A DNA stretch of 64,000 bases from Brachycybe producta. Its lineage: Eukaryota > Arthropoda > Diplopoda > Playtdesmida > Andrognathidae. The DNA lies in contig JAUPFP010000014.1 in assembly GCA_036925085.1 (NCBI GenBank), positions 1,864,001 to 1,928,000 on the forward strand, written 5' to 3'. Under the pieces are notes generated by a model. The model worked only from the letters and a program-made list of their open reading frames with translations. It was not told the DNA's origin and searched no databases. How positions within the stretch are numbered: the first letter of the stretch is position 1; each line of letters begins with the position of its first letter. Below are positions 47,001 through 57,658 of this stretch, one piece after another. A program made the position numbers and the translations under genes.

Positions 47001-50000
47001 TGTTTTTTTTTCCGATTAAAAACACTGATTAGACGCTAGAACTTTAGTTTGAAATTGCGTGTAACTAGACATGTAGCCTCTAAACAGCCTCTTTGATTAG
47101 AAAAAGCATAATTGCGTGATGATTGCACTTCACAATTGGCTCTTGGGCCATACATTGAGAAACATTTGCTTGAAATGCTGCATAAAAATCCGAGCCCTAC
47201 TTAGGATTTCATACAAATGGAAATAATTTTTGTTTATTTGATTTGATCAGGAATGATATTAAACAATCTGATTGGTCGTAAGGGAAGCCTCAGTTCTCTA
47301 GAGGATTACTGGGACGTTGCGACGTTCTTCGAGATCAGCGTCTTGGCCGAGGATTACGCTAAGGCCATTCAAGCTGCCGAATGCATGTTCAAGTTAAAAC
47401 CGCCGAAATGGTTATTAATTGTTTATTTTTGAAACGTAGGATTGCAATCGAGTTTGATTTAGATTTTTTTTTTCTGTTTCTCTTTTACGGTTTTTCATTT
47501 CTTTTAAAAGTGTGAACAACGAGTCTCAAACTTTGGTTATTCTATCTTTTAGAAGCCAAATTATGAGAAACTCGAAAGGGGTTTATTTCTATATTTTTCA
47601 AATGGAACATTTTAAATTAATAAAACAGAAAATAACGAAGTTTATAAGATTTTCTTCGAGATAAAGTTGATTTGTTGTTTTTTGTGAACAGGTACTTGAA
47701 ATCAACGATCGGAAATCTCACACTGATTAATAATTTCCGTAAGAAAAACGAAGATGTCGAATTATCGCCAGAAGGACAAGTAAAAAAAAATCGTTTTCCC
47801 CCATAAAATCCTAGCATTTTTCTTATTAATCTGTTTTTTTTTTTGTAGATTTTTCATTTTTGGATGGATTATTTTCTCGAAGCCACGAAAGATGAAACTT
47901 CGTTTACGATTCGTTTTCCAGTAATAAACTTTTATAATTTAATTCTCTCATTTTTTTGTTTTGTTTAATCGTTAGTTTTGTTATTTTTTTTATAAAAAGA
48001 TTTTGATTTTAGAACCGACTAAAGTTTACCTTCCGAGTTATGTTACCGTGAATATGGGAGCCGACGAGAAATCGCTTCAGATAATTAACCTTTGTATAGA
48101 TAAGATGAAAGGAAAATGTCGACAGGAACACGACTGGCTTTTCACGGCTTCGATGATCAGAAGTGTCAGGTATTTATTTATCCATGTACTTCTTTGGTGA
48201 CGTCTTTTTTTTGGAAATCGTAACGTTTTTAAACTTTTATTCGGATTCAAAGTCAGTATAAAAGAGACGAACGTTGCGTCTTCCTTTACGTTAACCAGAA
48301 TTCGGACGACTTTCAGATGTTCTTTTCGTCGGAAGGTCAACGTCAGAGGTTTGTCGTTTAAACACATTTCATTTCTGTGTCTCTGCAAAAGAAATGTGCC
48401 GAACAGGCGGAACTCGGCTTACTGTGCAAGCACGTTACATGGCGTGTGGCACAGGGACCATTTAGCCAAAAAGCTGCATAGAAATAAAAAAAATCAATTA
48501 ACTTAGGCGTTTTTGTTTTCGGAAGTAACTTTAAGTTTTAAAGTATAAAAGCCCCTTTGTACTTTGGTTATTCTGTCTTTCAAAAGCCAAATTAAGGAAA
48601 ATTTGAAAGTGTTTTAGAAACTAGAAGGGTAGCTCCATCACTTCAGAGTATTTTCATGTTGATTATCTTTCAAAATAAGCTTTTTATGTCAGAGTATGAA
48701 AATGTACAAACTGCAAGTAGATAATATTTTGTTAATTTTTGTCTATAAAAAGTTTATTTTGAAAGATATCAACATGAAAATATTATTAGTGATTGTGCTA
48801 CCCTTCTAGTATCTAACAAACTTTCAATTTCTTCATAATGATGCTAATCTGAAAATTCTGAATAACCAGAAAGCGAGAATCAGCTGTTCTTTAAATATCT
48901 TAAAGAAGAAGAAAAAAATCGAAGTTTATTAGAAACTAGAATAGTAGTTGAATGTGCTAAAAATGATTTCGTGATGATATCTTTCAAAATAAACTTTTTA
49001 CATCAATTTGAAAATAAATAAAAAATCATGAAATTTGACTGAATTGTTTTAGCTGTCATAAAAATTCATTTTAAGCAATATTATTATGAAAATTTTTATC
49101 ATCTGCGCTGACTAGTATAGTTTCTAAGTTTCTAACAAATGTTTTCGAAGTTGTTTCTGAAAAAAAAAATATCCACATTTATTTTACGCGCCTTATTTAC
49201 ACTTTAAATAAACAACAATAATGAATTTAACGTTTGTTTCGATGTTTGAAATGACAGTTTCTACGATCTCGTTCTCGAAATGACGGCCGATCAAGCCGGA
49301 ATGGTTACCGATCTGGACGGTGACATGCAATCTGGTCCGATTCAGTACGAATACGAGACTGATGATCAAGGTCGACGTGTTATTCTCGGAAAAGGAACTT
49401 ATGGCGTCGTTTATGCAGCTAGAGATCTCGAGACTCAAGTTCGAATTGCTATCAAGGAAGTTCCAGAAAAGAATTTAGGGTGCGGTTTTATATAAACTGG
49501 TCTTGTTTGTAAGATTTTCATCGTAATGGTGTTAGTTTTCATACGATTTCAGTGATGTTCAACCATTACACGAAGAGATTAAACTTCATTCTCAGCTTCG
49601 GCATCGAAACATAGTTCAGTACCTCGGTTCTGCAAGTGCCGACGGTTACTTTAAGATTTTTATGGAACAGGTTCCTGGAGGAAGTCTTTCGGCTCTTCTT
49701 CGTTCTAAATGGGGACCGTTGAAAGATAACGAGTCCACTATTGGCTATTATACGAAACAGATACTTCAGGGACTTAAATATTTGGTGATTTGGAGTTGTT
49801 TTAGTGGTTTTTCTTTCAGCTCGTTTGTTAAACTTTTGTTATTTTTTGTCAGCACGATCAAAATATCGTTCATCGTGATATAAAAGGTGATAACGTTCTG
49901 GTGAATACTTACAGCGGTGTCGTGAAAATATCCGATTTCGGAACATCTAAGAGGCTTGCTGGACTTTGTCCATCTACCGAGACCTTTACTGGTCAGTTAC

Positions 50001-53000
50001 GAAAGACTGCCTAGAACGAAAAGAGTGATTCTTATCGAGGGCTTGTATTTTTTTAGGTACTCTTCAGTACATGGCTCCGGAAGTTATCGATAAAGGGCAA
50101 CGGGGTTACGGAGCACCAGTAAGTGAATGTACAATTTGTGCGATTGTTAATTATGTTTTTTTTTATTAGAAAGTAATTTTGAAGTTTCGATAACTTATGA
50201 AGGTAAATATAGGCTAAACAATATTTAAATTTTAAGGAAGACTCGTTAAAAAAACTTGATGTAATTTAATGTAATTACTTCAGAGTAATTGAATACTCGG
50301 AGTAACTGAAAATGACAGTTACTTTGTGAAAATGATCTTATATAACTGCTATTTATGGTGGAAGTAACTTAAAAACATAGCTACTTTTGAATATAGTTTG
50401 AGATGACAGTTACTTTTGGAAGTAACTTGAGATGGCAGTTACTTTTAGTAGTAATTTGAGATGACAGTTACTCTTGGCTGTGTAACTTCTGATGACAATT
50501 ACTATAAAGAAGTTACTTCAGACGACAATTACATCTGAAAGTAACTTGTGATTAACAGTTACTTCTACAGGTAACTTTAGAGGACAGTTACTCTTGGAAT
50601 TAACATAATATGACAAGTCATTTCTGAGGATTGGAAGTATTTTGTAATGAACGTTAATTGCAAATGTGAATTTTTAATTTTTGATTACATTTCCTTCTAG
50701 AAGTAACTAGGTGACAGTAACTTATTACAGTAACTTGGAATAATAGTTACTTCTTAAAAGTAAATTGAGAATTTAAGATTGACAGTTACTTCTGAAAGTA
50801 ACATTGGATGACAGTTACTTTTTAAAATTTATTAGCAATTTTGAGTTTGATAGTTATGTCTGAAAGTAACTTAAGTTGACAGTTACTTCTGAAAAATACA
50901 CGAGAATATTAATTTTTATACTTGGGTTTCAGGCCGATATTTGGTCTTTGGGTTGCACAATTGTCGAAATGGCGACCGGAAAACCGCCGTTCATTGAACT
51001 CGGTTCGGCCGAAGCTGCAATGTTCAAAGTCGGTTTTTACAAAATGCATCCCGAGATTCCAGAAACAATGTCCGACAAAGTGAAGCAATTCATTCTCAGG
51101 TGTTTCGAACCGGATCCGACGATGAGAGCGACGGCTGCAGAACTTGTTGAAGATCCTTTCATGCACGAGTGCGGAATCGATTATTTGATTTTTTTTTTGT
51201 TATTTATGCAATGATTCGTTTTTTTATATTTTTGTTTTTAGTCTCGGAAGAAAGAAAACGATTCCTCGTTTGATAACAGCACAAGAGTTTTCTCGAAGCA
51301 TTTCAGGTTTTAAAAGGATTTTTCCTTTCTTCGTTAATCGTACTTTTTTGAAACGTAAACTTCATTTGTTTTTGTTCAGTTCCTGTCGATCGAACCGTGA
51401 AGAACGACAAACCAGACGAACTGATGCGAATGTCCAGCGCACAAGACGAGAGGTATTTTTTTTGGGTTACGGTGATTTGTCTTTTTTTGCTTTCGCTTTT
51501 TGTTTTGTTTTTTCTATGTCCGTAGTTCTTATGTTTTGCACTTTGTCGTCGTAGTTGCTTTTGTATCATCTCTTGTTGTTTGTGTCTTTCTCTCTCACTC
51601 TCTTTGTGGCTTTTTCACTACTGCTGCTGTTGCTTTCGTCTTTCGAAGTCCTCCCGTGTTGTTTGCAACCAAAACGAGTCCTCTCGGCTCTGTTCCGGAA
51701 TCTCCCGTCACACCTTCCATATCGTCTTTTAGCAGGTATGAAATTTTTTTTTCTGTTTTGTTGTCTGCAGTTTAAATCCGAACTTATTACAACCGCCAAA
51801 AACTTATGGGGTCTCGATCGTCGTCGAGAAAGGTGTCGAGATCAATTCTAGAGAAATTCACAGCTGGCCTGAAAGGTGTTGTCCAACTTTGAGATGTCTT
51901 TTTTTATATTTCGACTTCATTTTGTTAACGAAAACATTCAAAGTTTGTATTATGAAATTAAAGTCCGGTCTTCTGGGTAATTTATATCCCAAGGTCTCTA
52001 AATTAACAGGTTGGCCGGTAACCAATGGAATTCGAGGAGTTTCCTTACCTCCAAGATGTTGCTTTGGAATAAGGATGCAGGGTGACGTTGGCACGTATCA
52101 TACACCATATTCCCTGCGTCACCCTGTATCCTTATTATTTGTTACCGTGCTTCGTGACCTTTCTTATCACTTCTTATTGTTTATTACATCCGGTCAACTA
52201 ATTACTACTTCTTCATTGAAAATTTCATATTATGAAACTGGCGTGAATTGTTTATTTTGAAATATATCATCATAATATTTTTTTAAAAATATTTAGTTAG
52301 TTATTCTAGTTTTTAACAAACTTTTTAATGTTCTTTAGAACTAAAATAATATTTGCATCAATTGGGAAAATATTTATCTTATTTGTGTTAAGGTTATGAG
52401 GTATTTACTAATAGAACTTTGTTAGAAACTAGAATAGTAATTTAATGAGTTGAAAGTGTTTTTATGATAACTTTTCTTTCTTAATTGGTAAAAAAAAATT
52501 GACGAATGTGTGTTCAAAATTTGTTGCAGAAATTTCAACGTGTTTGGTATTAAAGTGTGGTCCACATGAAACGTTTTGTAAAACGTTTTGCCTGCGCATG
52601 TGAAACTGTGTAAAATAAAACCTTGCAGTTTAGTTTAGGTGTCCACATGCACAGTTTTCAGCACCGTTTTTCTCCCTCGGTTTCATGGAATCCATCGAAA
52701 TCCTACTCACTCTGCGAACAAAGAACAAACTGCGCTGTTCACAAAATTACACAGTTTTCTTGTCCACAAACAACCTCTTGAACTGCGCAGGCAAAACGTT
52801 GCTTATGGACCGCACTTAAGTTTATTTTTACATTGTCGATCAAAATTGTTCAAATTTTTAAGTATATTTCAAACTGCAATAGAATATTTATTTTGAAATT
52901 TATTCATGAAAATACTTCTAGTCTACTCATTTACTTTTCTAGTTTTCATGAACCTTTTTTTTTTCTTCCAACTTTTGTAAAGTTCTGAATTGTGTTTTAA

Positions 53001-54912
53001 TAACATGTTTTTTTTTTACTTTTGCAACTTCGTCTTCAGCTCTTCCATGTCTGAATTCGATGGCAACATATTTTCTCGTGCAAGCAGCAGTAGTATCGGA
53101 ACGTTGAGTCCGTCTACAGACGTCGAACAAGAATCGGATGGATTTTATATGTTGAAAAAAGATTCGCAACGAAGAGCGACTCTGAGCCGTGTTTTAGCAC
53201 AGGATCAACAGAAGGTTTCAATGCGAACTTTTTGTTGTAAACTTTCGCTTCGTGAATTTAACGTTTACATTTTATTTTTTCATTATGATTATTACAGATA
53301 TGTGAAACTTGGTTGCGATGCCTTCAGCAAGAAGTTGATAAACTTGTGCTAACATTGGTGCGAGATTTATTTACTGAGCTCTTTTTTTATGATTTAATAA
53401 GTCGATCGTACGATCTCTTTTAGGATCATCTCGGAACACTGATGACGGGACTTCGTGAATTCATCCCGGAACAAAACAAAGATGTTATTTCTAAAGCTAT
53501 TCGCACTCTAAAGGAGGATTTAGAGTTCGATGGAGTAGCTATCCATCAGATTCAACTCGCTCTCTACTTGTTTCAAGATGCGGTTAATTCTGTTTTACGT
53601 CTTCATAATATTAAACCTCATTGGATGTTTGCACTCGATAACTTAGTTCGAAGTGCCGTTCAAGCAGCTATCATGATCTTATCTCCCGGTAGAACTGATT
53701 GCGACGTCAAAAGCCAACTCGAACTGAGATTATTCTACATTTCAGAAGCAATATTAAGAAGAAATCGAACGCGTTGTAGATACTAGAAGAGTAAACGAAT
53801 CACATAATAGATGATTTTCATGTTGTTATTTTTTAAAATGAACTATTTATGGTAGTATTTGATGTTTCTTGTTGATATTTGACCCAAATTGAAGTGAAAA
53901 ACGAAAATGTAAGATTTAAAACTGTAATGAAAGGTTTTATTTTTAAAGACACGAACTTGAAAATCTCCTTAAGTTGATTCATTTCCTCTTCTAGTTTCTA
54001 AAACACTTTTTTTAATGTTGATGCTGATATGCAGAATAACCCAGAGTTCTATTGCTGATGTTATTTAATTTGCATATTATGCAAATGAGTTTTTATAAAA
54101 CATCTTAACGCTTATTTTATAGAACTCGGTGCTAATTTGGCCGGCAGCGATCATCGTGACCATAGAGATGGTGCCGAAGAAGAAGGATCGACATCCGGAG
54201 TATCGACGATCAATTCTGTGAAATCGCAGAATCCGTTGGTCGAACAATTTGCTGCAAGAAGTAGCAAAATGACTCAAGAGTTGTTAGAACAAAGCGATGT
54301 TCTTCAGCAGGAGAATATGAGGCTTCTTGGCGAACTCGTAGATACTCAGAAAGCTTATCAAGATTTACTGAGACAATGTGTTGCCGATAAAAAGATACAG
54401 GCTCAAATGCTGGCACAAAGTCTCGAGATGCCGGGTCTTAACGGACGCATACAGAGCGAACCGTTGCGCAGATTTGAAGATGCGAATATCGACGATGATT
54501 CGAATACGGTGGCCACGAGAAGGCCGGTGGATGAAGAACTTGTAAATTGGCTTTCTGGTCTTCATTTGGACCAAGAAAGCATCGAGAAAGTAATTAATTA
54601 TTCAGTTTGCTTCGTATTCGGTTGCATAATTTAAATAGATATGGTTTAATATTTGAAATATTTTTAAAATAATAGTTTGTTAACGAAGAATACACAAAAG
54701 AAGATGTTTTAATGTTGATGCGAAGAGAGGATTTACATCGAATGGGTTTGAGGTGAGATTGAGACGATGTTTTGACGTTTTTGTCGTCTTTTACGTTTCG
54801 TAACTTAAGATTGTTGTGTTTTCAATTTTTCAGAGGTGGAGTGGAACTAAAAGTGTGGCGTGCGATCCTTCGGTTTCGCACTTTAGCTGCTAGAGCTAAT
54901 CAGCCTCGTTAA
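44041..54912 (+). CDS. MAP3K15: ASK-family MAP kinase kinase kinase (MAP3K5/15), complete
   Basis: 27 exons: 44041-44217, 44304-44498, 45536-45702, 45765-45933, 46035-46144, 46218-46388, 46522-46634, 47251-47410, 47692-47779, 47849-47920, 48000-48169, 48253-48348, 49258-49479, 49553-49784, 49853-49991, 50057-50118, 50933-51168, 51242-51306, 51380-51452, 51649-51735, 51771-51875, 53040-53214, 53298-53357, 53424-53688, 54123-54589, 54676-54752, 54834-54912. All phases agree: 4032 nt, 1343 residues (human ASK1 1374). The N-terminal region begins [22 protein letters not shown] and [10 protein letters not shown], typical of ASK thioredoxin-binding and TPR-like parts. Kinase domain about 603-858: [10 protein letters not shown], Lys629 in [23 protein letters not shown], activation loop [21 protein letters not shown] matches the human Ser967 14-3-3 site. 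A coiled-coil precedes a C-terminal SAM domain. ASK kinases link oxidative and other stress to JNK and p38. Whether it is MAP3K5 or MAP3K15 is not resolved; invertebrates often have one. Exons 20-21 are least certain. Confidence 0.93.
44640..45370. repeat. Degenerate tandem repeat in MAP3K intron 2
   Basis: Units of roughly 125-150 bp carrying ATCTGCACGAAACTGCAAAG, AATGGGCAATAAATTGCAAG and TTTTTAAAATTGCTAAAA recur four to five times with heavy divergence. Long open frames on the minus strand (44979-45388) are by-products. Confidence 0.6.
46896..47197. mobile_element. Family A foldback in MAP3K intron 7 (complete)
   Basis: 302 bp with TA at 46894-46895 and 47198-47199. Termini are GGGCTCGGATTTTTATGCA and TGCATAAAAATCCGAGCCC, with GTGGCCCAAGAGCCAATTGT mirrored near 47135. 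It gives the cleanest view of the family ends. Confidence 0.88.
48562..48873. mobile_element. Palindromic family B element, full-length example, MAP3K intron 12
   Basis: Outer ends GGTTATTCTGTCTTTC and GAAAATTCTGAATAACC are inverted. Next come TTTTAGAAACTAGAAGGGTA and TACCCTTCTAGTATCTAAC, then TTTCAAAATAAGCTTTTTAT and ATAAAAAGTTTATTTTGAAA. The whole 312 bp folds back on itself. Other members here include 18740-18950, 26270-26495, 33700-33925, 39705-39930, 48925-49135, 53770-54035 and 63000-63190. Confidence 0.8.
50270..50900. repeat. AGTAACTT/GACAGTTACTT repeat in MAP3K intron 16
   Basis: About twenty irregular repeats of GACAGTTACTTCTGAAAGTA spaced 25-40 bp apart, many as small hairpins. 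The same word family surrounds the TTAA element at 9500-10460, so it is a dispersed minisatellite rather than an intron feature. Confidence 0.7.
52068..52136. repeat. Short hairpin in MAP3K intron 21
   Basis: AATAAGGATGCAGGGTGACG and CGTCACCCTGTATCCTTATT form 20-bp arms with one mismatch around a 29-base loop. Possibly the remains of a foldback element. Confidence 0.7.
52554..52816. mobile_element. 263-bp TAA-flanked MITE in MAP3K intron 21
   Basis: TAA at 52551-52553 and 52817-52819 flanks AGTGTGGTCCACATGAAACG and its mirror (GTTGCTTATGGACCGCACT). The TWA target site and short inverted ends fit PIF/Harbinger-type elements. Non-coding. Confidence 0.7.
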
Positions 54913-55260
54913 TTGAAAGGTAAAATAATCGGGTGCTAATTTTACAACTATAAAATGCGCTTTTGTCGACTCAACGGATCGTCTCTGTTGAGATGATAAT
55001 CATTTATGCATAATTACGTAGAATCGTGTAACGCACAAAATGCCTTCTAGAAGCTGCGATATTGATGAGTTTTGTTTGCACTCTATACCGAGATAGATTT
55101 CGGTTGAAAATGTTTTTTTTTTTGTTCTTGATTGTTATGACAAATTTTAAGGCCCAAATTCATGATGGCAACTTAGTACTTGGTGCTTGAATTTGTTCGT
55201 TAATTTTTACAAAACTCTCGGAACTGGATATTTATTGGGTTTTCTAACAAGAAGTTACGA
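54913..55260. other. MAP3K 3' flank
   Basis: Non-coding DNA after the MAP3K stop codon. I could not identify a convincing poly(A) signal or repeat boundary. Confidence 0.35.
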
Positions 55261-55346
55261 GAGTTAACTTGCACACGAGCGATTTTTTTTGTCGTGCGAC
55301 AGTTTTGTCGCAAAATGCAGCTACTTGTCATTGTTGCTCGTAATTA

Positions 55347-55729
55347 AGCCGAAATTACACTAAGGAAACATTGTGCGACATGCGGATTACGGCAAGCGAT
55401 ATCGTGTAACATATTGTTGCATGCAGCACCCAAAAAATCTTGCAGCATGCGCCATTTCTATTACACCGAAATCTACCATATGTCTCACAACAATTCGCTT
55501 TTCCTATAGTCTTCAATGAAAGACAATATCGTTTCGTTTCACTCCATTGTAGAGGTGAACGAGACTGCAGCATGCATTATCCGTTTGTTTCCACTAGGAT
55601 CGGGAAAAAAAGGCGACAACGTGCAATATGACGCAGGAGTCACATTTGTAGCATGCACCAGAGGAAACATTGTGCATCATGTTGCTTTGCTACATGTTGC
55701 ACAATGTTTCCTCAGTGTAATTTCCGGCT
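55347..55729. mobile_element. TTA-flanked foldback element, 383 bp
   Basis: TTA at 55344-55346 and 55730-55732. Terminal repeats AGCCGAAATTACACTAAGG and CCTCAGTGTAATTTCCGGCT continue with GGAAACATTGTGC and its complement. GCAGCATGC words recur inside. Harbinger-type target site, no coding capacity. Confidence 0.75.
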
Positions 55730-55862
55730 TTACACACTAGCGAAACTTTGTTGTGCGACAGTATGCGTATAGTAAAAATTAAATATACTGCAGAGCTTGT
55801 GCAACAATTAGTACGTCAGTCAGCATAGTACCATTGAAACGTTTACGTTCTGATACTGTCAC

Positions 55863-56042
55863 ATCATCATCATCATCATCATTTTCTGTACCTTATCCCG
55901 CAAGCAGCAGGATCGGCCTTGCTGGTTCTAACTCTTTACTCGTTCCGATTTTGCACCAAGCCCCCCAGTAACCCCACATGCCACCATATCCCGTTTTACT
56001 ACCACGTCCCACGTTTGCTTGGCTCTTCCTCTACCCCGTTTT
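55863..56042 (-). mobile_element. 5'-truncated non-LTR retrotransposon with 10-bp target duplication
   Basis: ATACTGTCAC at 55853-55862 is repeated exactly at 56043-56052. Between them, on the minus strand, an open stretch reads RGRGRAKQTWDVVVKRDM before a stop at 55928-55930, then a short 3' end with a GAT/ATG triplet tail (55863-55882). The GRxKxTWxxVVxxDM pattern is the usual C-terminus of LINE reverse-transcriptase proteins. A 5'-truncated copy with a simple-repeat tail and target duplication is typical of target-primed insertion. Confidence 0.85.
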
Positions 56043-56604
56043 ATACTGTCACGACACTGAAAAATGGAACAAGTTGCATCTTTTTGAATAGCAGCTATCA
56101 AAACTGTCATACGTCTGTCTTTCTTGTGCCATTTTCAAACAATTTCTTTCATTTGTGTCATGTTGTTGCGACAGTGCGACAAAAAGTCGCTCGTTAATCT
56201 CTCCTCTGTCTGTCTGTGTGTGTTGCCAAAAGTAGGAAAATTCGTTAGGAGACTTCGAGTTGATGATATAAGAAATGTGCCATTTGACCTTATTTTTTAT
56301 ATATAATATATAGAAGCTTAGTAATTTAAAAAGTAATTTCTTAACAGGGTTTTTTTTTGCGAGGTTTATGTTTAATTATTGAAATTATTGGGGTTACGGA
56401 TGCGGCGCTGTACATAAAATTGCTTATTTTTAACTTTTTTTTTTATATACGTTTATTTTTTTTTGAGAAATATTTTAATTTTGTTAGAAATATTTTTTGT
56501 CCCCCCCCCCCTCCCCCAATCCCCTAGTCATGAACAAGAACAAAAAATTTTTGCATAAGAGATTAGGAAAGGAAAGAAAAATGGGGTTTATTCTGAGATA
56601 ATTA

Positions 56605-57010
56605 CAGTAGAACGTCGATTATCGGAACTAATGTCGGACATGATGATGATGACAAGTGTAAGTTGCTGCATGCTCGGGAAAGGTGAAATGCAGTGGTTTC
56701 CCCTTGCCTTCTGCATATGAAGATGAAGATGAAGATACACACAAACAGCCATGCCTGTACGAGGATTCGAACCCGGGGGACCCCCCAACACCGCAATCGG
56801 AGATCATCCCATTGCGCCACCAAGGCGTCGGCGTCGGACATGACTAGTTCCCGATATTCGAAAGTTCATATAATCGAACTCATAATAAACAAAGAGTGGA
56901 GAAAAAAGTAAGGAAAAACAGATTGCAAATAAAAATTTTTATTTCCGTAAGTAGTATTTCCATGAGAATAAGCAAAAAAAAAATCGGTTCCGATAATCGA
57001 CGCTCTACTG
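56605..57010. mobile_element. pogo/Tigger-like MITE, interrupted by a SINE
   Basis: TA at 56603-56604 and 57011-57012. Inverted ends are CAGTAGAACGTCGATTATCG and CGATAATCGACGCTCTACTG. CAGTAGAACSTCGATTATC-type ends with a TA target duplication are characteristic of pogo/Tigger elements. Without the SINE and its extra target copy it is about 206 bp. Confidence 0.85.
56644..56832 (-). mobile_element. tRNA-derived SINE with 11-bp target duplication
   Basis: GTCGGACATGA at 56633-56643 is repeated at 56833-56843. On the minus strand the head (56752-56826) carries A box TGGCGCAATGG and B box GGTTCGAATCC, with partly paired tRNA-like ends (GCCTTGG and ACAGGCA). It is followed by an unrelated body and a short CAT-triplet tail. 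This is a SINE with an internal RNA polymerase III promoter, not a tRNA gene, because the acceptor stem is imperfect and the body continues. Confidence 0.88.
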
Positions 57011-57120
57011 TAACACATATTTCAATTTAGCAAAACGTTTATTTTAACTGTTCAAAAAATTAAGAGGCCTTAAAACTTTTATCCCATTTGGATATTTTTT
57101 TAAATTATATTTTAATTGTA

Positions 57121-57479
57121 CAGTGAAAAATCGGATAACACGGAATTTTCTTTTCTTTAGGCCAACCCTAGACGTAACGTTTAACTGTGCAAATTTAACC
57201 GCACATGTCTACCACTCTATGCCACGCTGTTCATGTCAAAAATACACCGTCATACATGAATTGACAAATTCATATAAATTTGAATTAGTGATATCACTAA
57301 TTTGGAGTATTTTTGACATGAACGACGCGGCATAGAAACTCGCAGACATGTACAGTTAAATTTGCGCCGTTAAACGTTACGTTTAGCGCCGTCCGGCCTT
57401 AGAATAGCATACAAATTCATTCTTTTAACACGAACAAATATTCTGGTCCCTTCCATTTCGTGTTAAACGGTTTTCACTA
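57121..57479. mobile_element. TA-flanked element with nested Harbinger-like MITE
   Basis: TA at 57119-57120 and 57480-57481. Ends are CAGTGAAAAATCGGATAACA and the mirror CGTGTTAAACGGTTTTCACT. It contains the 57160-57398 element, so the host element itself is only about 117 bp. Confidence 0.65.
57160..57398. mobile_element. Nested 239-bp TTA-flanked MITE
   Basis: TTA at 57157-57159 and 57399-57401. The termini are GGCC...GGCC, with the arms GACGTAACGTTTAACTGTGC and its mirror near 57370, and ATACTCCAAATTAGTGATAT/ATATCACTAATT near the centre. TTA target and GGCC ends fit PIF/Harbinger. Confidence 0.8.
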
Positions 57480-57658
57480 TAATATATATTATTTTTTTTT
57501 ATCTTCTAAGTTATTAAAATAAGATCAAAATTATTTTTAATACAAAATTCTTCCAGTGCCTTAGTAAGAGTTTAAAAATTCGATTAGAAATTAAACAACG
57601 TAAAAAAAAAAAGTTTGTTCGAAACGCTGATATCTAAAAAAAAAGTAGTTTCGTCCGT

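Larger units (their letters stand above)
55261..56200. mobile_element. Composite inverted-repeat region with two later insertions
   Basis: ACGAGCGATTTTTTTTGTCG near 55275 is mirrored by CGACAAAAAGTCGCTCGTTA near 56176. A related ACTAGCGAAACTTTG word lies at 55737. Inside it are a TTA-flanked foldback (55347-55729) and a truncated LINE (55863-56042). The outer ends are imperfect, so this boundary is tentative. Confidence 0.4.

Noticed and set aside
53424..53786. MAP3K ending at the stop codon near 53786
   Set aside because: Residues after LSPG stop matching ASK proteins. A GT donor at 53689 joins in phase to ELGANL at 54123, followed by the coiled coil and SAM domain expected at the C-terminus.
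56752..56826. tRNA gene
   Set aside because: A and B boxes are present but the acceptor stem pairs poorly, the sequence continues into a SINE body, and an 11-bp duplication flanks the whole. It is a SINE head.
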